This document shows positions 1-17,090 of a DNA stretch of 64,000 nucleotides, piece by piece. Origin of the DNA: Amoebidium appalachense (Eukaryota > Ichthyosporea). The notes beneath the pieces are model-generated. The model worked only from the letters and a program-made list of their open reading frames with translations, made no database searches and was not told the DNA's origin. The translations under genes were made by a program, and so were the position numbers. The stretch covers positions 4,774,001 through 4,838,000 of the forward strand of contig CAVNZM010000015.1 in the NCBI GenBank assembly GCA_963693365.1, in the 5' to 3' direction. The number at the start of each line of letters is the position of its first letter. Position 1 is the first letter of the stretch.

Positions 1-12
1 TTGTTCCGTTCT

Positions 13-267
13 TCATGTGTGCGGGTGGTGTGTGTGTGAGTGTGTGTGGGTGGGTGGGTGGGTGGGTGGGTGGTGGTGGTGGGGGGGGGGGTAATTCTTA
101 TCACTCTTACGCTTACATATGCTTCTTGCATCATTCCCTCCATCAACATAACATCGTTTCCCCCCACCCCCCCCCCCCCCCTCTCCCCCCCCCCCCTCAC
201 ACACACACACACATATACACGCTCGCTCGCGTGCGGGCACACACACACACACACATACACACACACA

Positions 268-364
<97 letters not shown>
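13..364. repeat. Compound microsatellite in intron upstream of exon at 365
   Basis: G/GT-rich tract to about 92, a short non-repetitive stretch, C tracts at about 161-195, then (CA)n to 360. The CA array runs directly into the acceptor AG at 363-364, so it forms the 3' end of an intron whose 5' exon lies outside the window or is not recognisable. Confidence 0.8.
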
Positions 365-3226
<2,862 letters not shown>

Positions 3227-3507
3227 TCTCCCCAATCTTGGTGGATGAAAAGATGGGTTGTGAACGACATGAGAGGCTATACAGCCAAAATCTTTTCTTT
3301 TGTGAATGGATACGAAACCTCCTGTTGGTGGATGGGCTCTGTTCAAGTAACTTCTACCTTTCTTTTGATTTCTCTTTTGCGTTTTGATGTTTGTGGTTTT
3401 CGATGTCTTGGTTTCCATGGTTTCCACCACTGATGCATGTATACGTGTCCTCCCTCCCTCCCTCCCCCCCCTTCCCCTCCTTTTTGCCTCCCCACAACAC
3501 AAAATGT

Positions 3508-3545
<38 letters not shown>

Positions 3546-4276
3546 ACACACACACCTGCTATTTTCCCAACCGTTTTTTGTTGTCTCCTCCTCTTTTTTT
3601 TTGCCTCAAGGGCCCCAAATTACATTGGTGGCATTATTAGATAGCCCGTTGCACTCTTTCTCAGTTATAATTAGCCTAATTCGTTTCCCTGATTCATATA
3701 TATATATATATTCTTTTTGTGTGTATAATGTGCCATTTCACGTGTTTCTCCCTACCCCTCTTTATTCGTCTGTCTTTTTATATTTTTTCATCTCTCTTTT
3801 GCGTTGGTGTGCGCGTGTAGTTTTCTGTTTGCGGTGTTGTTACTTTCTCCGTGTTTTATCTCGATCTACGGTATAAGAATAATGATAGAATAATGATAAT
3901 TGTTGTTTTGTACGTAAATGGTTCAAAGTGGGGACATAATAGATATCGCATTTGTATATCTTGTGTTTTTTTTATGTGATTATGTTGGTTCAATGCAATT
4001 TTTAGCCCCTAAGTAGAAGACAAGTCTAACCTAGAGTAGAAACTCCTAATTGTTGCTTGCCTACGATTTGCCCATCTGGGGACAGTTCGATAATCAAAAT
4101 GACTGTAAATCCAGTGTTTGTTTTGAGAGTTCTCTCTCGGTGATTGGCGAAGCAATAATGTAATCGATACCAATAATAGTGATATTTCTAGCTTGTGCGT
4201 TAAGTTGCTAACATGCTTGCGTTGTTTGTCGGATGAGTGAGCAAAAATATCACAATGCTGCCCGGAGCGACATTTG
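3227..4276. other. 3' flank and spacer
   Basis: Mostly unique AT-moderate sequence following the TAA at 3224-3226. It holds one short (CA)n (3510-3556), a (TA)n stretch near 3697-3711 and a T-rich tract at 3590-3602. I see no further exon. Confidence 0.5.
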
Positions 4277-4392
4277 TAATAAACAGTGGTATGCTATACG
4301 ACGTTGGTAATAAACAGTGGTATGCTATACGACATTGGCAATAAACAGTGGTATGCTATACGACATTGGTAATAAACAGTGGTATGCTTTAA
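4277..4392. repeat. 31-bp tandem repeat, about four copies
   Basis: Units begin 'taataaacagtggtatgct' at 4277, 4308, 4339 and 4370; the first three agree apart from one or two bases, the last diverges after 'atgct'. It lies inside the left end of segmental copy I and is absent from copy II. Confidence 0.85.
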
Positions 4393-4494
4393 CTCGACGC
4401 CAATCGGCTACTTGTACACACGCGTATGTGCACTTTACCTCTCTTGTTTGGATCCCCCGGCGGTAGAAGGGGGTGGGCGGGAGGAGGAGCCGTG

Positions 4495-4498
4495 GGGG

Positions 4499-4529
<31 letters not shown>

Positions 4530-4835
4530 ATAATCTAGTAGGAACCAACAACACGGCCCGTACGTACACTATGTTTGTACGCACAAACATAAACGAAGAG
4601 AGAAAAGGGAGGAAGGGGGTGTGAGGAAGGCACAGCCGGCACGTGCACAGTGTTGATAGAAATGTTTGGCCTGCATGGTCGATCATTATGTACATAGGTG
4701 GGTGGGGATATATCATCATGGTTTGCTGTTCAACCACCCCAGTTTTGACAACACAATTTTATGTAGTATTTGTTTGTTTGTTTGTTTGCTTGTTTGTTAA
4801 TTTATTTATTTATACTGTCGCCCCCCCTCCCCCCC

Positions 4836-4923
<88 letters not shown>

Positions 4924-5100
4924 ATACACACAAATAAATTTATTTTGGGGGGGGAGGAGGGGGGGAGGGAGGAAGGAGGCTAGGGGGGAGGGGGATCTGA
5001 AGGGTGTCGATGTACGTACATGTGTTTTAGGGTCTAGTGGTGAGGCTGAACATTGAATGACAATTTTTTACTCAGGATCTGGCCACCAAGAAAAAAACTT

Positions 5101-5136
<36 letters not shown>
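4495..5136. repeat. Homopolymers and (CA)n in copy I
   Basis: G run about 4502-4529, C run 4830-4869 followed by (CA)n 4871-4920, G-rich 4947-4995, G run 5102-5135. Intervening unique sequence aligns with copy II. Confidence 0.8.
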
Positions 5137-5362
5137 GGGTAGGAGGCGAACTCTGATATAGCGAGGGAGGCTTTGCGCTGGACCACGGATTCTGGAAAGG
5201 ACTCACTTGCTACAATGTTTAGGAGAGAGAATATAAATCGTTACATGCAGCGCAGAAAGGGTGTAGTTCGGGATAGAAAATCATCACACAATGTACACAC
5301 AAACATACACGCACACACACCAGCACAGACATGCGGGCAGGCATACACAAACACACACACAC

Positions 5363-6064
<702 letters not shown>

Positions 6065-7147
6065 ACACACACAAACAAACAAACATACACACACTTTCCC
6101 AGTGTACTATCAAACCCTCACAGACTACTATAATCACAACGTGTCTCCGCGCCTCACTTTGACTTCCAAACTGCACCCATGCACATATATTACCTTGCTA
6201 ATTTATATTGTGGGTATTGGCGTGGCTCGGTCGAACAGTCCGTGCACAGCCCGGGCGGACGTCAACGTGGCTAGCTTGACAATAGTTAACATTGCCCGTT
6301 GTTTACTACTCGTGCTTTTTTTTAATTAATTAGGAAATTATATTCGTCCATTACAATGATATACACAGCAGCTATGATCACGCAGAGCCACGAAAATGCC
6401 TCTTGGATTCCCAAATGCGTCCTCAAAGTTTAGATTCATCGGATCTTCCGCACGTTGCTCTAAAAGGGGCGAGTTGAATAACACAACACAAACACACCCG
6501 AGAATGTCCACCCATCAAGAGAGAGACTATTTTGTAACATGTACGCGGTCCTTTTTTGTTCAAAATGTTCTCCAATCGGTAATCTGCTCTTTTTTCATTG
6601 GCGGAAATCTTTACTCGATCATGATTGGTGCACTTTGTTTGTGATGCGCAGGTTAGGCAGTCGGCGAGGCACATGTCTAAAAGTTACTGTCAACAAAGGT
6701 AGATACGGACGAATACGAATAAAATGGTATACATACGGACCTTGGTTCAAAAGATGTCATTGAAGATCGCATGCGTGCCAGAATGAATGCGCGCCATGAG
6801 CAGATGACCAGATTCAGAAATCAGAATGTACAAGAAGTGCGGTTGTGATTTCTCATTGGTCATTGCGCTACTCTACCGAGTATATAGTCGAGGCAGCAGC
6901 AGCATCATTTGCGATCATTGATCAACGCAACACAAAAACAAAGCCTTTAGCCTGTGAAACCAGCCGCTTTTTTACGAGAACAGTGTTCGCCCTGGAGGGT
7001 ACACACACACATCTGATCGGAAATAAATCAATAAATATTTTTATGTGTACTTCTTCAGTGTTCATTCTATCAAGTTTACTGCCAAATAGCACTACTTACC
7101 CCAAATAACCATTATTTGACATGCAGCTGCAGGCAACCAACCCAACC
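6065..7147 (+). promoter_or_regulatory. 5' region of permease copy I
   Basis: About 1 kb of mostly unique sequence, homologous to 11770-13008 upstream of the intact copy. ATTGG (inverted CCAAT) boxes occur at about 6596 ('tttcattggcgg') and 6856 ('tctcattggtcattgcgc'), with 'gagtatatagtc' about 25 bases further on as a possible TATA element. Both ATTGG boxes are kept in copy II; the TATA-like motif is not obvious there. Confidence 0.35.
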
Positions 7148-8621
7148 ATGGCTGCTAGACACTCAGACTGTACCCAACAGGCAGCCACTGGCCTTACCAC
7201 TTTAGACATTTCAGAGGCTCCGTCCAACACAGCTACAGACGCAAAGGACACAAAACAACGCAGCAACCACAACTCCATCGCAGAAAACGAAGATGAGGCG
7301 GCCATTGCCGAGGAGCCAACATTAATGATTTTGGACCCGCACCCACACGGGCGGTTGTACCACGCTGGGTTCCACATCACAACCGTTATCGTAGGAACGG
7401 GTGTCTTGGGCCTGCCGCGCGCTATGGCTCAACTCACGTGGATTCCCGGAATCATTATGCTTTCCTTGGCATACGTTGTCAGCTACTACACTGCGTCTCT
7501 ACTCATGCGCATGCACCTGACACACACGGACGAAGAGAACAAGGAGCCCAAGCGCCTTCGCACGTACTTTGCTGTGGGTGTCTTATGTGTTGGGCAAGCG
7601 CAACGCAAAGTGGTTTATCGCGCCGCTCCAGTACACCATGTTGGTGGGCGGCAGCATCGCCTATCTCATTGCTGCGGGGCCCCATCAGCAGTCTTTACGT
7701 TGGCAATTGTGGAACAGACTGTACCACCGTCAAGCAGCTCGTGTGGACTAGCGCCGTTGCGGGGCTTCAACTCTTTCTCTGCTTCTTCCCTTCGCTGGAG
7801 AGTGTGTCGGCCATTTCGATGATTGCTGCCGCTGCAAGCATCGGCTACTGTGTCATCACCGTGTCTCTGTGCTTCTACCTTGGCCAACAGCCCGGTGTCA
7901 TGTACGGGCCGGTGGAGGGCAGCACCACGGACAACGTCTATAACTTCTTCACAGGCATTTCAACCATTGCTTTTGCCTTCAGTGTGCACACGATTCTGCC
8001 CGAAATCCAGGCCACCATGGCACCCAAGCCATGCCCCAAGCGTGAAAGCATCAAGGGTCTCAGTGTTTCGTGGTGCTTTGTTTTGGGTTTGTAATTTTGC
8101 AGCGCCGTGTCCGGATACTGGGCGTTTGGGCAGACGGTCCAGAGCAACATTTTGATGAGCATTCAGGCGGCAGATGCAAGCAGCGGGTGAGTGTGGCCGT
8201 GACGATAGCCGAGGTGTTGGTGGTGCTGCACGTGGTGATTGCCTACCAGGTGCTATCTATGCCCGTCTATGCCGCAATGCAGCGCCAGGCAGTTAGACAC
8301 ATTTCATTCTTCCCCGCAAAGAACACACTTGCTACCGTTCCCCTCCGCTTCATCTACATTCTGTTCACGTGGATCGTGGCCATTGCAATTCCATTCTTCG
8401 GTGATATCATGTCACTTTGTGGTGCATTTGGCATTATACCACTTTCGTTTGTTCCCCCCTGCATCATGTATCTGCGCTACAAGCGGGGCACAGCAGGCAC
8501 AGGCACCAAGGTGGTGTGCTGGTCCATTGCTACGGTCGGTGTGTTTGTCGGTGTGGCCGGTATCATTGCATCGGTGAGACAAATTATCGTCGACGCTGAT
8601 AATTTACAGGTATTTGCATAG
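7148..8621 (+). pseudogene. Amino acid/auxin permease (AAAP) pseudogene, copy 1
   Basis: Full-length relic of the permease at 13009-14484. The start MAARHSDC and the first transmembrane motif GTGVLGLP are intact, but the frame is broken several times relative to the two intact paralogues: an extra T near 7583, a net 2-base loss near 7675-7690 (the ENINS segment is altered), a Tyr-to-TAA nonsense change at 8092-8094, and loss of one G near 8185. Beyond that the original frame resumes to the native stop TAG at 8619-8621. No single reading frame covers more than about 40% of the gene, so no functional transporter is expected. Substitutions are otherwise modest, suggesting inactivation after a fairly recent duplication. 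Sequencing error in one base is possible, but four separate lesions are not easily explained that way. Confidence 0.9.
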
Positions 8622-9175
8622 ACATTTAAATGCTTTCTGTTCCTTATATATAATTTTTTTCGGATACTGCCTCAGAAGCACAACATCAATATTTTGTGCT
8701 TTTAAAAAAGCACTAGAAATGGATTGTTAAGAACATATGGCGGTACATAACTCGAGACTGATAGTCATATACATACATACAGGTCGGCGTACTGCGTAAT
8801 ATCATGCTAGAGTGTGCTTGTACATAGTATTACACTAGCTGCAGCGTTGCCGACTAATACAAAGTTTTTGATTATAAAAGACACAGAATTTCAAGTAAAC
8901 TCTAACAAATCATATGAAAACAGCTCGGGCGTCGTACTTGAAAAATAACTTTAGTACAGCAACGAGAACTCTTCAATCCATGCTCGTAGTACAGAGCCTG
9001 CATGAGGGCCTGGTAAATGCTGAAATCATTTGTAATGCGGCGGGTTTTGATTGTGTAGTTCTAGAGAGTAGAATGTGTATGTGTGTTTGTGTGTGTTTGT
9101 GTTTGTGTGTGTGTGTCATGATGTGTGCGTGTGTTTGTGTGTGTTTGTGTGTACATGTGTGTGTGTCCGTGTGTG

Positions 9176-9232
<57 letters not shown>

Positions 9233-9309
9233 TGTGTGTATGCCACGTGTGTCACAGTGTGTGTGTGTGTATGTGTGTATGTGTGTGTGTGTGTGTTTGT
9301 GTGGTAAAA
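8622..9309. repeat. Downstream block shared with the inverted permease copy; (GT)n
   Basis: About 8740-9065 matches, in reverse complement, 23885-24175 downstream of the minus-strand permease ('tacaaagtttttgatt' against 'tacaaagtttctgatt', then 'ctggtaaatgctgaaatcatt'). Both blocks then enter a (GT/CA)n array; here it is an interrupted TTGT/GT array at 9074-9302. Copy II lacks this downstream block. Confidence 0.75.
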
Positions 9310-9419
9310 ACATAAATGCCGTCCGGAGCGATAATGGTGTTTCAACAGAGTTAACGGTAACCACCTACTTGTGCACACTATGCCTCACTTGTTTGATTCC
9401 CCCGGGGAGGAGGTGGAGA

Positions 9420-9421
9420 AA

Positions 9422-9457
<36 letters not shown>

Positions 9458-9840
9458 CTGGGCTGTAATTTAGTAAGGACCTACAGCGTGGCCATAGTAC
9501 ATATGTTCCTCGGTAGACATAGACATAAACGAAGAGGTAAAACACTCATAAGGGGTGTGAAGAAGGCACAGCAGGCACAGTATTTATAGAACTCTTTGGC
9601 CTGGTCAATTATTATGTACTTATGGGTGGGTATATATCATCATGATTTGCTATTAAACTTTTTTAGCAACACACAAAACATTTTTTGGGGGAGGGGGTCA
9701 GCGGGGGTTTTTCGGGGAGTTTTGTTTGTTTGATATGTGCCTTTCCCCCCCCCCCCCCCCCCCCCCCAAAAAAAAACATATAACATATATTTGCTATAAA
9801 TATATATCTCCTTATTCGGGGGGGGGGGGGGGGGGGGGAG

Positions 9841-9874
<34 letters not shown>

Positions 9875-10030
9875 CGGTGTACGTACACGCGTTAGGGTCG
9901 AAGGAAGCTGAGGGAATGAAATTACAAGTTTTTACTTAGGATATGGCCACGAAGAAGAAAACCCCTGGGGGGAGGGGGGAAGGGGGGGGGTGGGGGGGGG
10001 GGGGGGGGGGGGTGGGGGTGGGGGGGAGGT
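9420..10030. repeat. G- and C-run field in copy II
   Basis: G run 9421-9457, C run 9746-9767 changing to A, G-rich 9819-9873, G-rich 9966-10028, separated by unique sequence that aligns with copy I. Confidence 0.8.
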
Positions 10031-10256
10031 AACTTGAGAGACGAACTCTAATACTATACGAAGGAGACTCTGCGCTGGGCTCTAGACCACAGATTCAAAA
10101 AGCACTCACTTGCTGCTATACGATGCAATTGATTGGGAAAGTGTAAAACGTCTACATGTACAAACACAAATACGGGCACACGGACATGCGCAAACTACAC
10201 ACCCACACTCCCTCTTCCTCCCTCCCTAGGCCTCCGTTCCCTGCCTCTCTCGCTCA

Positions 10257-10700
<444 letters not shown>

Positions 10701-10805
10701 CTTCCATTTTACGGAGCACAGCACGGCTCCTGGCCAGAACATCTCAACAACTTTTGTTTGCCCTCCCTCCTCCGCCCCTTCTCCCCCCCCCGACAGACAT
10801 CTACA

Positions 10806-11489
<684 letters not shown>

Positions 11490-11769
11490 TCTACCACTGT
11501 GGAACATTCAAGCGGCGCCTCCGCCCCTCACATTCACTCAGTCAGCAGCTATTAGTTGCCGTCACCAAACCCCACAAAGCTACATCATAATTATAACCCT
11601 TGTCCGTGGCCGGATCCTGAGCGCCAGGCCTAGGTTGCACACATGCAGGAATACTACAATGCTAAATGTTATGGGTTATGTCACGCGCCCGAACGTTAGG
11701 GGCCGAGGACCCGAGCTTCAGTGGTCGGGTTTGTTTACGTATCCGATAGCTATCCGATATCTGTGACTG

Positions 11770-13008
11770 ATTATTTGTGTCGACGTTCTTGTCGACGTCA
11801 GCAACTGGGCTACATAGAGATCTATTTCAGGAAGCACAGGAATTCGAATCATGGGCTATGAGCACGAAAATAAGAAATGCGAAAATACTTAGGACTCCTC
11901 AAATCCCCAAATGCGCCCAAACGTATAAATCCATTGATTTTCAGCCCGTGGCTCTGAAAGGGGCGAAGTGGAATAACACAAGAAAACACACGGATAATGT
12001 TACTAATAGTGGGGTCGTCTAGGCTACCACTAACTAGGCAGGACTCCTACCAGGGCCTGGGCGAGGCCACTCCGATGATTAAAAGCAAAATTGCACACCC
12101 TGTCCACTGACTCCACTCTCCTTTTTTGTTAAATATGCTCTCCAATCAGTGATCTTCGCTTTTTTCATTGGCAGAAATCGTTACTCGATAGTCGATCATG
12201 ATTAGTCCGCTTTGTTTGTGTACTGCACTGTTAGGCTATGTTTCGATAGTTATAGTCACATGTCCAAAACTTACTATCGCAGAGGGAAAAAACTTTTCCG
12301 TAAAACACTTTGGAAAATAATCTTCCAGGTGAAATGCAGCAAGTTGGTATACATACAGCAAGACTATGATTTCAAGGGTTCTGGGTACTTTCGTAAGCTG
12401 GACAATTCTGAAGATGAACGTGAATGACGTCACTCGAGCCGGCGGCGGCCGGCCCGGCGGCGGCTCAGACCTACCTACCAGGCTGGGCACGGAACTTCGG
12501 CTCTGAAGCCTCAATGCTCATCCGCGGCTATGGTTTTTCCCCCCCTCCGAAAAAAGTAAATACCCGCATAAATATATAACCTTTAAATGTAGGGATACCT
12601 TTTCAAAACATCACATTCATCGCTGCGCTTGCTCGAAAAAACATGAGCAGATGATTGGCGTTCCCACGAACAGAAGTGCGGTTCTGATTGTTCATTGGTC
12701 AATGCGCCTACCCCGCCCAATGTATAATCAATAAACGTCGCAGCAGCATCGGCACTACACACAACAGAGCTCGGCGCCTGTGAAAGCAGTAGCGATTTTT
12801 CAGAAGGAAAGTTTTCGTTCTCGGAAGATATACACATACATCTGATCGGGGAAAAAACGAATATACATTGATTTGTTCATTCTATCAAGTCTACAGCAAA
12901 ATTATAATTAATAATCATCATTATATGAAGTCAACATTTGCTGCAGCTACAAGCAACTGAATTCGAAACCAACGCAACCGGTATATCGGTTGCGTTAACC
13001 ATATGGCC
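11770..13008 (+). promoter_or_regulatory. 5' region of intact permease copy II
   Basis: Homologous to the upstream region of copy I. It has a perfect CRE-like palindrome TGACGTCA at 12425-12432, ATTGG boxes near 12164 ('tttcattggcag') and 12693 ('ttcattggtcaatgcgc'), and GC-rich 'ggcggcggccgg' near 12440. Promoter role is inferred from motif conservation and position only. Confidence 0.4.
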
Positions 13009-14484
13009 ATGGCTGCTCAAGACTCAGACTGTACCCAACAGGCAGCCTTTGGGCTCACCACCATAGATATTTCGGAGGCCCCGTCCAAAACAACTACAGA
13101 GGCAAAGGAAATAAAACAACACAGCAACCACAACCCCATCGCAGAAAATGATAATGAGGCGGCCATTGCCGAGGAACCAACGATGATTTTGGACCCGCAC
13201 CCACACGGGCGGTGGTACAACGCTGGCTTCCACATCACAACCGTTATCGTGGGAACCGGTGTTTTGGGCCTGCCGCGCGCTATCGCCCAACTTACGTGGA
13301 TTCCGGGTCTTATTGCACTTGCTTTGGCCTATGTTGTCAGCTATTACACTGCCGCCCTACTCATGCGCATGCACCTGACACACACGGACGAAGAGAACAA
13401 GGAGCCAAAACGTCTTCGCACGTACTTTGCTGTGGGCGTAAATGTGCTCGGCAAGCGCAACGCAAAGTGGTTTATTGCGCCGTTCCAATACACCGTGTTG
13501 GTGGGCACAAGCATTGCCTATCTCATTGCTGCAGGGGAGAATATCAACAGCCTTTACGTGGGCCGGTGTGGAACAGACTGTACCACCGTCAAGCAGCTGG
13601 TGTGGACTAGCGCCGTGGCGGGGCTTCAACTCTTTCTCTGCTTCTTCCCTTCGCTGGAGAGTGTGTCGGCCATTTCGATGATTGCTGCCGCTGCAAGCAT
13701 CGGCTACTCTGTCATCAGTGTGTCTCTGTGCTTTTACCTTGGCGAACAGCCCAGCACTGTGTACGGGCCAGTAAAGGGCAGCAGCACAGTCGACAAGATC
13801 TTCAACTTCTTCACTGGCATCTCAACCATTGCTTTTGCCTTCGGTGTGAACATGATTCTCCCCGAAATCCAGGCCACGCTGGCACCCAAGCCCTGCCCCA
13901 AGCGCGAAGGCATTAAAGGTCTCAGTGTTGCATGGTGCTTTGTTTTAGTTTTGTACTTTTGCAGCGCTGTGGCCGGGTACTGGGCCTTTGGGCAGACGGT
14001 GCAGGGAAACATTCTCATGAGCATTGAGGCGGCCAATACAAGCAGAGGTGTGGATGTGGCCGTATCGTTTGCCGAGTTGTTGGTGGTGCTGCACGTGGTG
14101 ATTGCCTACCAGGTGTTGTCTATGCCCGTCTATGCCGCAATGCAGCGCCAGGCAGTGAGACATCTTTCGTTCTTCCCTGCAAACAGCACGCTGGCCACCG
14201 TGCCTCTCCGTTTCACCTACATTCTGTTCACGTGGTTCGTGGCCACTGCGATTCCATTCTTCGGTGACATCATGTCTCTTTTTGGTGCGCTCGGCATCAC
14301 CCCACTTACGTTTGTGCTCCCCTGCATCATGTGTCTGCGCTACAAGCAGGACACAGCAGGCACGGGCACCAAGGTGGTGTGCTGGTCCATTGCTACGGTC
14401 GGTGTGTTTGTCGGTGTGGCTGGTACCATTGCATCCATAAGACAAATCATTGTCGACGCCAATACGTTCGAGGTATTCGCGTAG
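13009..14484 (+). CDS. Amino acid/auxin permease (AAAP family), intact copy 2
   Basis: Single-exon gene, 491 residues from ATG 13009. An in-frame ATG two codons upstream (13003) has a weak context (C at -3); 13009 has GCC-ATG-G and matches the MAA start of both paralogues. Residues 1-70 are hydrophilic and Ser/Thr/Glu-rich, probably cytosolic. A membrane domain of about eleven hydrophobic segments begins with FHITTVIVGTGVLGLP, the unwound TM1 signature of AAAP/APC-fold carriers where substrate binds. Later segments include the Cys-containing loop CGTDCTTVKQLVWTSAVAG, GISTIAFAFGVNMILPEIQ and VLHVVIAYQVLSMPVYA. Family members carry neutral or cationic amino acids with protons at plasma or vacuolar membranes; substrate cannot be told here. 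It is the only intact plus-strand copy of three, next to a pseudogene and opposite an inverted intact copy. Confidence 0.9.
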   Translation: MAAQDSDCTQQAAFGLTTIDISEAPSKTTTEAKEIKQHSNHNPIAENDNEAAIAEEPTMILDPHPHGRWYNAGFHITTVIVGTGVLGLPRAIAQLTWIPGLIALALAYVVSYYTAALLMRMHLTHTDEENKEPKRLRTYFAVGVNVLGKRNAKWFIAPFQYTVLVGTSIAYLIAAGENINSLYVGRCGTDCTTVKQLVWTSAVAGLQLFLCFFPSLESVSAISMIAAAASIGYSVISVSLCFYLGEQPSTVYGPVKGSSTVDKIFNFFTGISTIAFAFGVNMILPEIQATLAPKPCPKREGIKGLSVAWCFVLVLYFCSAVAGYWAFGQTVQGNILMSIEAANTSRGVDVAVSFAELLVVLHVVIAYQVLSMPVYAAMQRQAVRHLSFFPANSTLATVPLRFTYILFTWFVATAIPFFGDIMSLFGALGITPLTFVLPCIMCLRYKQDTAGTGTKVVCWSIATVGVFVGVAGTIASIRQIIVDANTFEVFA

Positions 14485-15479
14485 GCGTGGAGGTTACTTT
14501 GTATCATGATCTATGCTCACACCAGTGTGTTGTGTTGTTAAAGTTTTAACTTGCCCGGGATATATCGTCTCAATACTTAGTCAATCGTCCCGCAAGGTTT
14601 TGGCTTCACATAATTGTAAAATAACCATCACAATGTTTGGGTTTTTATTTTTATTTTTTTAATTAAAAAAAACAGCATGATGGTTTGTTCATAATTTCAT
14701 AATGTACACATGTAAAGTTTAGGCATCTGGATATTTCTAGTGTAAGATTTTGGATATTAGTGAAATTCACGTTATATGAGTCAAAAATCGTAGTCTCGGC
14801 TGACCTGAATATGTAAAAAAAATAAACTTGCCGAGTTCTGAATGTATACTATGCACTTGTCCCAAACGAAGTACAAAAGCACAGCTGCGGCTGCACAAAC
14901 CTCATAGGCCACAATAATAAATCGTTTTGAAAATTTGAAACGTATCAAAGGTGCCGAGGAAGCCTAGGTGGCATCCGATTGATCAGGTTTATAATCTGCT
15001 CAACTTAAACTGATTTAAGGGAAACCATATGTTGATAACTTAAGTCGGGGGGGGGAGGGGGGGGGGGGAGCGATTTAAGGCGTTTGATATTTTAATCCAT
15101 TTTGTCCCCGCAGGAGCCCTTGGGGGTTCGACATAGAGCATAGGAACAATGTCTTCCACACACCGACACCGACCTTTAGAAACAGTCGTATACTACGTAT
15201 ACTACTTAGCACACATGTAACCCAGCGTTTTTTGCTCCAGCCTCGCTAGTTAGAAGTATGCTTATCATTATAGTCAAAATGCAAGATCTGCCTGCACACT
15301 CTCGTAACGCCTTTGACAATGTGTGAGAATCATGTTGAAGTATGAGCCAAGTGCCAGGATGCACACACGCACGGCCATGCACCCTTATGTGAACACACCA
15401 TGTCTGTGTGTTGGTTATGAATACATCTTGGCATATGTCAGTATACCGTAGTAGTAGTACGGGCAGTATGGCATGTGTA
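14485..15479. other. 3' flank of permease copy 2 and spacer
   Basis: AT-rich sequence with AATAAA-like motifs (for example near 14819) that could serve polyadenylation, and a G-rich tract at 15046-15069. No exon is supported. Confidence 0.45.
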
Positions 15480-15568
<89 letters not shown>

Positions 15569-15619
15569 TGTGCGCGCGCGCGCGCGCGCGTGTGTGTGTG
15601 TGTGTATGTGTGCGTGTGC

Positions 15620-15664
<45 letters not shown>

Positions 15665-16089
15665 TGTGTGTGTGTCACGTGTGTGTGTGTATGTGTGTGT
15701 GTGTGACAGTGTGTGTGTGTGGGGGGGGGGGGTGCTTGTGTGTGCGCGCGCGTGTATGCACGTGTGTGTGTGTCTGTGTGTGTATGTGTGTTTGTGTGTC
15801 TCTCTCTCTGTGTGTGTGTGTGTATGTGTGCGTGTGTGTCTGTGTGTGTGTGTGTCAATCTACTTGTGTGGGTGGCAACATATAGGTATCAAACTGCAAC
15901 TTAGAGATTGCACTCCCTGATGCGTATCATCAGGTTTTACAGGTTGAGCTTATGATAGTGCACGTGCGCACGCACACTCGTGCTGAAATTTTTGATCATA
16001 ATTACCACTGTATGGTTGTGTGTGGTTGTGTTTGTTGAACTATCTAGGAAGAGAGGGGGGTGGGGGGGCGGGGAAGCCTTGAGACAGAG

Positions 16090-16178
<89 letters not shown>

Positions 16179-16387
16179 AGGGAGGGAGGGAGGGAGGGAG
16201 GGAGGGAGGGAGGGAGGGAGGGAGAGAAGGAGGATGGGAGGGAGGGAGGGAGGGAGGGAGGGAGGGAGGGGAATAGGGAGAGAGAGAGAGGCTGAGGCAA
16301 GGGAGGGGGGCTCGGAGAAGCCAGCGAGACAGACACACACACGCACACACACACACACACACACACTGGCGCGCGCACACACACCGA

Positions 16388-16424
<37 letters not shown>

Positions 16425-16437
16425 ACACACAGACACA

Positions 16438-16488
<51 letters not shown>

Positions 16489-16691
16489 TGTGTGTGTGTG
16501 CATGTGTTTGTGGACGTGCACACAGGTTTTTGTTTTTATGTGGGGGGAAGGGGGGGGAGGGGGGAAGACAGGGGGTTTAGATTGTTTAAAAGGAAAAATG
16601 TGTAAGTGTGCGCACGCGCGTGTGTGTGGGTGTTTGTGTGTTTGTGTGGGTGTGGGTGTTTGTGTGTGTTTGTGTCACAGTGTGTATGTTG

Positions 16692-16728
<37 letters not shown>

Positions 16729-17040
16729 GCGTGCGTGCGTGCGTGCATGCGTGCTTGTGTGTGTGCGTGCATGCGTGCGTGTGTGTGTGTGTGTTTGTGT
16801 TTGTGTGTGTGTGTGTGTGTGTGTTTGTGTGTGCGCGCGTGTGTCTGTGTGCGTGCGCGTGGGTGTCGGTGGTGTGTGTATATGTGCGCGCGCGTGTGGC
16901 GGTGGTGTGTGTGTGTGTGTGTGTGTGTGTGTCTATGTGTATGCGTGTGTGTGACACTGTGTGTGTATGTATGTATGCGTGCGTGTGTGCGTGTGTGTTG
17001 TTGGTGTGTGGTATGTGTACTCGACACTAGTAAAAGCATC
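15480..17040. repeat. Large composite microsatellite: (GT)n, (CG)n, (GA)n, (GGGA)n, (GTGC)n
   Basis: (GT)n 15481-15571; alternating CG blocks at about 15572-15590 and 15618-15634 inside GT; interrupted GT to 15856; (GA)n 16090-16173; (GGGA)n about 16172-16270; (CA)n and GA 16330-16490; GT/GTGC array 16600-17010. About 150 bases of unique sequence lie at 15860-16060. Confidence 0.85.
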
Positions 17041-17090
17041 AAGGCTCCACACTTGTTTCTCTTCTCCTCTTTCCACCGTGACCCTTGCAG

